Below, in pieces: positions 37,101-64,000 of a stretch of DNA of 64,000 nucleotides. Origin of the DNA: Setophaga petechia (lineage: Eukaryota; Chordata; Aves; Passeriformes; Parulidae). The DNA is taken from positions 13,694,501 to 13,758,500 of the forward strand of contig JANCRA010000010.1 of the NCBI GenBank assembly GCA_024362935.1, written 5' to 3'. The notes below the pieces were generated by a model. The model was not told the DNA's origin and ran no database searches. It was given only the letters and a program-made list of their open reading frames with translations. The position numbers were made by a program, and so were the translations under genes. Numbering within the stretch: position 1 is the stretch's first letter; the number at the start of each line of letters is the position of its first letter.

Positions 37101-39825
37101 TTGAAGCCATCCTCCCTACCCAAAGGATGGAGCTGGACAACTTCGGGAAGCACCTCCAAGAGTTGGAGCAATATCTAGACCAGCTGGCGCAGGCGGATAT
37201 GCAGCACCATGGCCGGCTAGCTGAGCTGAGCCGCAAACTGGGGGGTCTCAACCGAACCACCTCCCACCTTCAGAGCCTCCTCGGCACTGTAGCAGCAGCT
37301 GGATTCAGCGGTAAGAGCAGCCAGCAAGGTTTGGGTTTGGCGGCAGCCATCCTGGCCAAAGCCTAACACACGCACCCGCAGAGTCCTACCGCAGCATCCT
37401 GGCATCGGCGGCGGCCTCACGGCAGGCAGAGGTGGTGGCCAACGGCACGGCTGGCGAGCTCAGGAGGGCACAGGTGACGCAGCGGGCGACCGAGCGGGCG
37501 CTGCAGCAGCGGGGCGATACCTTCCGCCGTGGCACAGCCGCGGCCCGGAAATCCTTGCGGGAGACACAAAAACGAGTGATGGGACTCAGCATTGCCAGGA
37601 TCAACGAGAAGGTGAGAGCAGAACTGGCAGAAGTGGTTCAGGCATCATCCGCCATGTAGCGTTGAGCTGCCATTTCCACCATCACAGATTTGTGGGGCAC
37701 CCGGAGACCAGAGCTGCGAGCATGCGTCTTGCGGAGGAGCCTTGTGCCGAGACAGTGCAGGGACAAGGCACTGCGGTGGCACTGGGTGTGCAGGGGCATT
37801 GCCTGTCTCAGCTCGAGCCCTGAGCAGTGCTCATAATGCCTCTCAGCAGCTGGAGGTGGCATTAGGGCAGCTGGGTGTTGTGGCACAGAAGGTAGGGGTG
37901 GTTGCTCCATGGCACTTTCTGGGGTCCCCTTGTGTCCCTTTTGCATTTCCTGTTTGTGCCCTTTCCATGCCACTTTGCATGGCCCCCTTCTGTGTTCTGT
38001 TTTTTCCCCTTCCATGCCCCCAAGCATGTTAGCACTGTATGTATCTCTTATGCCTGTTCAGAGATGTCCCTTGTGCCACTTGTATGTGTGCCCCCTTGCG
38101 CCATTGCTGTACCCTCTGTCCCCTTGCACCCCCCTTGCACGCTCCTTTGCAGGCTCACATCCTGTCCCCTCGTACCTCCTGCTCACCCCGAATGCCCCCT
38201 CCCGGGGCTGCCCTGTGCCCCCTGCTCAGCCAGGTGCCCCTCAGATGCAGGAGGTGCAAGAGCTGGCACGGGGGGCACGCAGCAGGGCAGAGGAGGCGCT
38301 GGGGCGCTCTCAGGCCGCCCGCAGCCGTGCAGAGAAGGCGACGGCCCAGCTGCGGGACTTCATCCGCCGAATCAAGGCCTTCCTGGCAGGTAGTGACAGC
38401 ACCGGGTGGGCACATGGGTATGGCAGGACTCAGCGAGCCCACCCTGAGCCCACCCTGCTCCCCTGTCCCTGCAGAGGAGGGAGCTGACCCAGGCAGCATC
38501 GAGCTGGTGGCCCGGCAGGTGCTGAACATCTCTCTGCCCAGCAGCCCTGGACAGATCCAGGAGCTGCAGTGGGAGATGAGGGAGAGCATCAGCCAGCTAG
38601 AGGGGGTGGATGCAGTTCTCAACAGCACAGCGGAGGGGCTGGCTGCGGCACGGGATCTGCTGGCACAGGGACAGGAGGCCAGGCAAGTGGTGGGGCCATG
38701 CTGGGGCAGGCAGGGGATAGGGTCAGTCCCCCTGCAGCGGCAGGGCCTGGAGCTGCCTGTGCTGCTGCAGGGAGCGAGCAGAAGGCATAAGGGATGAGCT
38801 GGCGGGGACACAGCAGGCACTGGAGGTGGCACGGACACAGGCAATGACAGCACGGAGCACCCTGCAGAGCGCCAGGGATGCCATCCAGGTGGCTGAGAAG
38901 AGAGCCAGAGAGGTGAGGAGCACGGGCTCGGGAAGTGGACTGGTACCACTGGGAGTAATGGGATCAGTGCTGTAGAGAGCAAGACTGATGGCTTGGGCAC
39001 CTTATGGGTAGGGAGGCTGGCGCTGGAGAAATGTGACTGGCATTGGGCAGGTGCCAGGGCAGTGGGGCTGCACCATGTGCATGGTAGTTGCTGTGCCTGC
39101 TGCAGCCGGTGTCTGTCCCTGCCAGGCGGAGCGCAGGCTGCAGGCGCTGGACAGGAAGGAGTCTCAGGCGCAGAGGCGGCTGCGGGAGCTGGCACAGCGC
39201 ATCACCACCCTGCAGGAGCACGGCCGGGGTGCTCACCACATGGCCCAGCAAGCCAAGGATGGGGCACAGCGTGCCACCACCACCTCTGGGACGCTTACCC
39301 AGGTGAGCTCCATCCCTGCCTGGTTATGCATGCCACCAAGCAGGTACTGGGTGCTGCAGGTGCTCAGCCTCACCATGCCCTTGTGCTGCCAGGACCTGGC
39401 CCAGGTAACACAGCGTTATGTGGTGCTGAAGAACCGGGTGGGCACGCTGGACAGGGAGTCTGGTGGGGCCCTGCAGCGTGTGTCGCAGCTGATGGCAGAA
39501 GCCCGAGACCTCCTGGATAAGGCCAGCAACAGCAAAAGGAAGCTGGAAGGTGAGAGGGAGCACATGGTGGGGTACATTTCCTGCCACCTCCCCATACATC
39601 TCCCTGTGTCCCCCTGGGCCTGTCCCACCACGTGTCCCGACTATGGGACATGGTGGGAGGCTGCGCTGTGACCATGTTGCACGTTCCGCAGACCTGGAGC
39701 AGCGCTTTGGGGCCAATGAACGGATGATGGCGGCAAAGGTGACAAGACTGCAGGCTTTGGAGCAGCAGGTCACCGGGCTGTTGCAGGAGATCCGGGAGAG
39801 AGCCAATGCTTACGCCACCTGCTAG
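28128..39825 (+). CDS. LAMB2L: LAMB2L, intact laminin beta-2-like chain (34 coding exons)
   Basis: Exons: 28128-28158, 28648-28823, 28924-29047, 29157-29230, 29352-29540, 29619-29682, 29753-29958, 30029-30149, 30346-30534, 30660-30839, 31127-31239, 31340-31419, 31587-31743, 31939-32091, 32184-32342, 32420-32541, 32666-32786, 33280-33466, 33661-33804, 34247-34478, 34810-34973, 35058-35282, 35827-36041, 36127-36223, 36663-37041, 37126-37310, 37382-37611, 37688-37891, 38245-38389, 38475-38682, 38771-38912, 39126-39302, 39393-39549, 39692-39825. All phases agree and no stop interrupts, giving 1827 aa. Order: signal peptide ([11 protein letters not shown]...), LN domain to about residue 270, LE modules, LF (IV) domain about 570-815, further LE modules to about 1230, coiled coil II, the six-cysteine L-beta knot (about 1440-1507, [10 protein letters not shown]...), coiled coil I, and a final cysteine (YATC) for the interchain disulfide. 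The LN domain should polymerise basement-membrane laminin. Position and similarity make it the counterpart of human LAMB2P1, a pseudogene. Two introns use GC donors (37042, 38683). The assembled frame is direct reading; orthology is inference. Confidence 0.92.
29258..29293 (+). repeat. (GGGAT)n in LAMB2L intron 4
   Basis: About seven near-perfect copies of the pentamer gggat lie in the short intron between LAMB2L exons 4 and 5. Confidence 0.9.
30855..31065 (+). repeat. Degenerate GGATGG-rich array, LAMB2L intron 10
   Basis: Most of this intron is built of diverged gggatgg / ggagggatg units on the coding strand, extending almost to the next acceptor. Confidence 0.85.
31939..32091 (+). other. 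LAMB2L: LAMB2L exon 14, private 51-codon Arg/Pro-rich cassette
   Basis: This exon is bounded by phase-0 introns, so it can be included or skipped without changing frame. It starts GAIRVEV, which aligns with the start of LAMB2 exon 14 (GSVVERE), then runs into a stretch dense in Arg, Pro, Gln and His with one extra cysteine. LAMB2 next door has no equivalent. It sits between the last N-terminal LE module and the LF domain. Basic clusters ([15 protein letters not shown]) contain R-x-x-R patterns. Confidence 0.75.
32905..33010 (+). repeat. GATGGG-type array, LAMB2L intron 17
   Basis: Diverged gatgggat / gagatgggg units fill the middle of the intron after LAMB2L exon 17. Confidence 0.8.
33971..34030 (+). 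repeat. (CATC)n microsatellite, LAMB2L intron 19
   Basis: Imperfect ccat/gcat tetramers run for about 60 bases. Further along the same intron are tctg/tccg-rich tetramer stretches (about 34070-34200). Confidence 0.9.
34530..34775 (+). repeat. (ATGGG)n array, LAMB2L intron 20
   Basis: The core 34701-34762 is an almost perfect tgggatggga array. The flanks are the same unit in decayed form (gatatgatgg, gatgggatgg). Confidence 0.9.
35283..35480 (+). repeat. GGGGCTGCGG minisatellite, LAMB2L intron 22
   Basis: About 200 bases immediately after the exon 22 donor consist of repeats of ggggctgcgg / gagctgtggg with unit lengths near 8-26 bases, strongly G-rich on the coding strand. Confidence 0.9.
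36230..36640 (+). repeat. Minisatellite of about 30 bp, LAMB2L intron 24
   Basis: The units follow the pattern gtgggacactggggacatgg with variation, across nearly the whole intron. Open frames on either strand here come from the repeat. Confidence 0.85.
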
Positions 39826-39932
39826 GGACCACTGGCGGGACCGGGGGCCGGTCCTGCCCCGCCGCCCCGCAGGTCCCCAAGCCCGGGAGTCCCGTCCACT
39901 TTGCAGGTGCCTTTAGTGTGGGCGCGCCTACA

Positions 39933-39938
39933 AATAAA
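39933..39938 (+). terminator. LAMB2L: LAMB2L polyadenylation signal
   Basis: AATAAA lies 108 bases after the LAMB2L stop, followed by a GT-rich stretch (tgtgtgcctgtgt), the normal downstream element. Confidence 0.9.
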
Positions 39939-40263
39939 GCCCTAAACTGTGTGTGCCTGTGTCCGATGCCTTCTGTCCAGCCAGCTGCTGCCTCCTCCCG
40001 CCTCTCTCGGCCGGCCCGCTCCCCCGCTCCAGCCGGGATCCGCCCCGCGCTTTCCGCGCAGCCCCGAGCGCTGCGCCTGCCGCCAGTTCGGAGGGGCCGG
40101 GAGGGACCGGGAAGGGGACGGGGAAGGGACTGGGAACGGGAACGAGAAGGGGAACCGGTGAGTCAGTACGGGACTGCACGGGACCGGCGGGCACCTGCCG
40201 AGCGCCCCCTTTGCGCGCCCTTCGCGCCCCTTTCCGTCCCGTCCTGGCCCGTCGCGCCCCGCG
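39939..40263 (+). promoter_or_regulatory. LAMB2: LAMB2 promoter / 5' leader in the LAMB2L-LAMB2 gap
   Basis: All sequence between the LAMB2L cleavage region and the LAMB2 ATG fits in about 325 bases, so the LAMB2 promoter must lie here or inside the 3' end of LAMB2L. It is CG-rich, with a purine-rich block (ggga.cggg units, about 40095-40155) ending in a donor-like CCG/GTGAGT at 40157. That donor could end an untranslated exon. No TATA box is visible. Confidence 0.6.
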
Positions 40264-50210
<9,947 letters not shown>

Positions 50211-50315
50211 TCCCCCGAGGGGCCTGGACCCCCCGGAGCATCCAGCCTTCCGCCGCCCGGCCTCCGCCTGCCCCGCAGCGGCAGGCGGGATGGGGGCTGC
50301 AGGGTAACCCGTGTG

Positions 50316-50321
50316 AATAAA
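50316..50321 (+). terminator. LAMB2: LAMB2 polyadenylation signal
   Basis: AATAAA (gtgaataaagttg) lies 106 bases past the LAMB2 stop, closely mirroring the spacing in LAMB2L. Confidence 0.9.
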
Positions 50322-50559
50322 GTTGCAGAGCAAATATCGCCTCCGCCCCGTGCCGTGGGCCGTCCGCCACGGGGACCCGCAGCAGCTACCCTCGGGGTGC
50401 GAGCTGGCTGCCACCGGGTGTGGGGCACAGCGGGGCGGGAATCGGCAGCGGGGCTGGGTGGCACAGCACAGCCGGGATCCCTCAGAGCACCCGGCAGACC
50501 CACGGCTCAGCCCCGGAACGCCCGCGGACCGGACCGGGGCTCCCGCGCGCTCCCGGTAC

Positions 50560-50743
50560 CGCGGGAACGCGCCGGCACCAACCCCGGCCCGTGTCACGTG
50601 ACTCGCCCCCCCCCCGCGCTCCCGTGTCACGTGGGCGTGCCCGGCGGTTCCCGGAAGTGCGTCACGGGCTCGGGCCTGTCTCCGTTGTCGGCCCGCTCGG
50701 AACTTCGGCGCGGCACAAACAGACCGGAGCGGCGGGCGGGGCC
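50560..50743 (+). promoter_or_regulatory. USP19: USP19 promoter and probable untranslated first exon
   Basis: Two CACGTG E-boxes sit 33 bases apart (50595-50600, inside the palindrome TCACGTGA, and 50628-50633), followed by an ETS core CCGGAAGTG (50651-50659) running into GCGTCACG. The sequence then becomes exon-like and meets a strong donor, GCCG/GTGAGT, ending at 50743. E-boxes of this type are bound by USF, MYC and MITF/TFE family proteins. The region begins less than 250 bases after the LAMB2 poly(A) signal. The transcription start is inferred. Confidence 0.65.
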
Positions 50744-51089
50744 GTGAGTGCGGGGAGGGCCGGGCCGGCCGGGCCGGGGCGGCGGCGGGGCCCGGGGGCG
50801 GCGAGCGGCGCCTGGGCCAGCGCGGGGTGAGGGCCGCAGCGGCGGGCAGGGCCCGGGGGCGGCGGGAGGCCGGGATGCGGCCCGTGGGCACGGGAGCCGG
50901 GGCGGCGGAGAGCGAGGCACGCAGCGGATGGCGGTGGCGGCCTGTGCCGAGCCTGAGCGGAGAGAACGTGCGAGGCGGCAGAAGCTGGGCCCGCGGGGGC
51001 TGAGAGCGGTGCTCGGCAGGACGGGCCGAGCGCGGCAGCCCCGGGCAGGAGCCGGCGCGGTGACCTCGTGCTCTGCCCGCCGGGGCCGC

Positions 51090-51140
51090 TCACACAAACA
51101 CCGGTCACACAAACACCGTTCACACAAACAAACACCGGTC
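51090..51140 (+). repeat. Three tandem cacacaaacaccggt units
   Basis: Two 15-base units and one 19-base unit (with an extra caaa) lie back to back in USP19 intron 1. Confidence 0.9.
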
Positions 51141-51194
51141 ACATTCCTTTTGCCCTCTCTCGATGCCTGGGGCCGGACAGCGGCGCCCGGGAGG

Positions 51195-51310
51195 CCAGGG
51201 GCCGCCGGCTGCTGTCTGGACTCTCTCATCACTATCCCTGCCCATGGCCGGCAGGTTAGAACTAGATGATTTTCAAGGTCTGCTTCTAGCTCACACCGTT
51301 CTGTGATTCA
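51195..51310 (+). mobile_element. CR1 LINE 3' end
   Basis: The segment 'tccctgcccatggc', 'ggttagaactagatgattttcaaggtc' and 'ttctagctcacaccgttctgtgattca' follows the CR1 3' consensus in plus orientation, with only one copy of the terminal octamer clearly kept. It is a truncated insertion in USP19 intron 1. Confidence 0.85.
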
Positions 51311-54300
51311 GTGGTCGTCCCCAGAACGAGGGTGCTGGGCCTGCCGGGTTCCCCACTCAGCAGAAGGTTCACTGCTGTCACAATGCGTTGGGTGCGCAGT
51401 GATTTCCACGTGGGTTGGAAACATTTTGTGTGACAGTGCTGGCTTGAGTAGCTGCCCCAGGGGACTCTGTGCTTACCCCAGCTCCACCTGTGTGTCAGGC
51501 ATGCCCAGAAACAAAAGTAAAAGTCAAGCTTGAGCCTTGGGATTTCTGGTCCCTCAGGGGAGCAAGAAACAGAAGGTGACTGAAGTATTTGTGTACATGA
51601 GGGACATGTTTCTGTTGGCTGTGTTTAGAACATGGAGGATCCAAAAGTCCCTGGAAAGATGATGCTGTTGGGATAGCCAAGCTTCTCTGCAGCTACCCCT
51701 GGAAAGGCATTTGGGCACTGATGGGGAGTGCTGTGGACAAAAATCAGGGAGCTCCTCCTGCCGAGTGCTAAACCTGTGCCAGGCATGGGACACAAATTGC
51801 ATCTCATTGAGCCCTTTCTGCTGTCCTTCCTGGTCTGGTGCTGTTGTGGGGAGGAGTGGCCCTTCTCCTTGGCCTCTTGCTCCCTTTCCTCTGGCCAGTC
51901 AAAATATTTGCAGTCTCAGCATGAGCTGGATTGGGAAACTGCTCAGGGGTAATACACAGTTAGGAGAAAGACCTGGCTGGATCTGGTTCACCCCACAGCA
52001 CAAAGGCAGGAAGAGCAGAGGACAGGGAAGCACTTCTGCTCCCTGCAGCAGCATGGCCAGGCTTCCCTCGCTCTGGGGATTGAGTAAGGTTTTGTGGGAG
52101 TGCCCAGCTCATCAGGTGCTTCCCAGAGGTTCACCTGGCCTCTAGCCAGAGCAGTCTTTCACCATCTCTCCCCTGCAGTGACTCCTACCGTGCCAACAGG
52201 AGTGGTGCCAAAACCTTTGTGCACCCAGAGGCTGAACATGCTGCCCATGAGTGTTTCCTGGTGGCAAAAAGTCTCTTATTCACCTATTCTAATCCCTGAG
52301 AAACCTGTGCTTTGCCCTCGCTCCTCCTAAACCTTGGGGTGTGTGCAGCAGCCTCGGGCTGCCATCAGTCTGGCAGCTGAAATGGGCAGGGCTCAGCCCC
52401 CTTGGTTCCTGCCTGCTGTGAGGAATAGCTGTCAGCAAAGCACCCGGGGGAGCTGAGCCTCAGCGAGGCATGAGAGCAGCAGGCTTCTCCTGGAGGAGTG
52501 ACAAGCAGGCATGCAGCCCTGTCTCTCTTCCTCACCTCTTCTTGGGCAGAGGCCTGTCCTTTCTCAGCCCTCCAGGACCCTTCTCAGAGCTTGCTTTCAG
52601 CCCTGCCCAGCAGTTATCCTCTGCCACCCCTTTGGAGGTGCAGGAAGGAGGTGACAGGGCCTCGCCTGACCCTGCATGAAGCAGTCACTGCTTCTTGAAT
52701 CCTATTTCTCCTGGGGTTTTAACCCTGGAGGCAAAAGAAATACAGCAAAAAATGCTTTCCCATGTTTGCCAAGCCCAGGTGAGCTTCTTCAGCACCAGGG
52801 GACTGGATCTGAGTGACAGGATGCAGCTGGCATCAGAGGCCTAGCCTGGTGAATCACTGCCACTTTCCCTGCTGTGGGGGCCCTTCCCATTCCATCTGGA
52901 GCCAGAAATGCTTCTGCATCCTGGAGAGACCCAGTGAGTGCAGCAGCATGGGGGTGATGCTGCTGTCCTCCCACACTCTTTGAAGCTCTTTGGGACTGAT
53001 GCTGGACCCTGCTCAACATCTCAGTCTCCAGATCACTTGGGCCTCTCCACCGTGGGTGGCAGGAGTTGTCTGTGCCAGGCAGTTGGGCTGGACTCAGCTT
53101 TTTACTTGGCTTCAGTGGTTCTTGGTGGTGAGGGTGGGTTGGCCTGAAGAGAAGTGGTTTGGATGCAGCACCGGTCATGGGGCTGGCTTTGCCAGAGCTG
53201 AGGGCAAGACCAGGCAGCTTTGCTCTCTGGGGTTCTTCTCTGTGGCTGCAGCTCCACATTTGTGGCTACTTGTTGGCCCGAACATTTCTAGACAGCAAAT
53301 GCCCTGGCAACATGGGGCCAGCAGGACAGAGCTGTCCTTCCTCTGTCAGGGTGCCTCCTGCCACTGGCCCGTGCCCATGCACAGCAAGGGGTCTGTGCTT
53401 GGCACATGTGTGCAGGCAGAGCAGGGTGTTCCTGAGGGACAGCTTGCCTCCCACTGGAGGAGAGGCAGGCTCAGTGGAGCCGGGCTAGGCCAAGGTGTTG
53501 TTGGGCTTGGCTCCACGTCCTCACGTGGGACCTGGGCCGTGGGCTGCATGTTAAACAGTGCCCTGGGAGCTGTGGCAGGCAGCTGGCACCTGGGGGTGGG
53601 CAGGATCCAAGTGGCTGGGCCCGTTTCCATGCTGCAAACCCCTGCAGGCTGTCAGGCACTGCCAGGGTCAGGGTGTGCAGCCAGGGCAGTGAGGGAGGAA
53701 ACCTTCCCAGCTCTCTTCTCTCACTGCCTCAATGGAGACACCTCCAGTGGGACTGTTTTCAGTGGGTTGTTTTGGCTCTGCTCTCTCAAAGCCGTGAACA
53801 CTGCGGGATGACACTGATGAGTGCACCTCGGCCAGCAGCTCCCAAATCCTGTAGGGGAGCTGGCTTTGTAGGGAGGGCATGTCTACAAAGGGGGCAGGGT
53901 GAACAACTTACATGCCCTGCTCAGCCTACTCTCTTCCTGGGGCACGAGGAGCAGAGGTGTCCTGTTTCCAGGCCAGGCCCCGCTGACGCTGTCTGTAAAC
54001 TGGCTGGGAGATAAATATTCAAGGTGCAGTCATGCTGGTTAAGTTCCCAGCTAGAGGGAGAAGGGGGAGGAGCTCTCCTTTTGCCAGGGAGCTGTGCTCT
54101 CATCTGTCATGGGAGTCTGTCCCAGGCCTGCTTCCTTCTTAGGGTGTTACTGGCTCCTATTCTGGTGCTGTTGCACAGGACACTGTTTGACTGAAATAGC
54201 TGTCGCTCCAAGCTGTGTGACAGGCTCCCCCCGTTGATTCTGGAGGCTCAGTTTTGCAGATCCAGGCCTCCTCATGTCCTTGCCCTCAGCTGTGTCTCTG

Positions 54301-54765
54301 GGTGTTAGCGCCAGCAGCTGCCCTGGGCCAGTGTTGCTATAGTGGGAGCCATGAGCATGACACTTGCTTTCCAGGTTTTTAATGCGTGCCACATTCTGAA
54401 GACCCCTGGTTGTATGTTGGGAGCTCTGACAAGCCCGTGCTTTTGGCAGTAAGCATTGTAGCAGCTGTGATGAGGTAGGTTTCCTCACTGAGTGCTGCAT
54501 GGGGCTTCCCATAAACAACATGGTGAAGGTCATGTAAGGGCACTGGCCCTGAGGCAAAGAGTGGATCCTGCTGCTGTTGGGCCTTTTCCACCTGCTCCTC
54601 CTGCCATGCTTGCTCTTTCCTCTCTTTAGGCCATTACTTCCTTGCCAGAGAGTTTGACCACAGAGAGTCGCCAAGATAGCTGGGCCAGGAAGAAAACGTC
54701 GCACCCCTGACCCAGACTCCATTACCGACCCCGGCGGGCTGTTTGTGTCCTCCAAACGGCTGAAA

Positions 54766-63934
<9,169 letters not shown>

Positions 63935-64000
63935 GTGAGTTGGCTTGCTGCCTGGCAGGGATGGAGGATCTCCTGCTGTGAAGGGCTGGATGGGAGAGCT

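Larger units (their letters stand above)
50744..54629 (+). other. USP19: USP19 first intron
   Basis: This lies between the probable untranslated first exon and the exon carrying the start codon. It starts CG-rich (to about 51.06 kb), contains a small 15-bp tandem repeat and a CR1 3' end, and otherwise shows no gene. Candidate open frames lack motifs. An alternative coding first exon could be here (see findings) but cannot be identified. Confidence 0.5.

Noticed and set aside
28128..39825. Idea that the first laminin copy is a pseudogene, as in human
   Set aside because: All 34 exons keep frame, splice sites are good (two are GC-AG with perfect consensus), and start, cysteine knot, stop and poly(A) signal are intact.

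Overview
The window reads as a piece of a vertebrate genome, most likely a bird. Coding exons are short and GC-rich, introns are small, every gene is split by GT-AG (or GC-AG) introns, and the recognisable interspersed repeats are 3' ends of CR1 LINEs (about 19.8 kb and 51.2 kb). Gene content and order match the neighbourhood of human 3p21.31: IHO1 - KLHDC8B - CCDC71 - LAMB2P1 - LAMB2 - USP19. I recognised these genes by translating exons and comparing with family members from memory. No database search was run.

Left part (1-14 kb, minus strand). The first coding exon of IHO1 (CCDC36) sits at 660-715, with the rest of the gene off the left edge. A complete five-exon KLHDC8B follows (5590-8453, 353 aa). 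Next is a complete five-exon gene (10274-13919, 346 aa) for an uncharacterised HAD-fold-like protein to which I can give no symbol. Its start codon lies in a CpG-rich, apparently bidirectional promoter (13.9-14.2 kb) shared with CCDC71, which runs the other way (single coding exon 16693-17865, 390 aa). From about 18 to 28 kb I see no gene, only CR1 debris and GC-rich sequence upstream of the first laminin gene.

Right part (28-64 kb, plus strand). Two complete laminin beta genes lie in direct tandem. The upstream copy (28128-39825, 34 coding exons, 1827 aa) sits where human carries the LAMB2P1 pseudogene, but here every exon keeps frame, so I call it an intact LAMB2L. The downstream copy (40264-50210, 33 coding exons, 1782 aa) is LAMB2. 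Only about 325 bp separate the LAMB2L poly(A) signal from the LAMB2 start codon. The two genes share exon phases and many exon lengths. They also share a near-identical tract that crosses from an intron into an exon, which points to gene conversion. USP19 follows about 0.3 kb after the LAMB2 poly(A) signal: promoter and probable first exon near 50.6-50.74 kb, coding exons from 54766. It runs off the right edge inside its MYND zinc finger.

The laminin chains are secreted basement-membrane subunits that trimerise with alpha and gamma chains. USP19 is a deubiquitinase, KLHDC8B a kelch protein, and IHO1 a meiotic recombination factor. Their proximity is conserved synteny and not a pathway. The most unusual content is the intact LAMB2L gene (with a private 51-codon arginine/proline-rich exon, two GC-AG introns and minisatellite-filled introns) and the uncharacterised HAD-like gene with an altered first catalytic motif.
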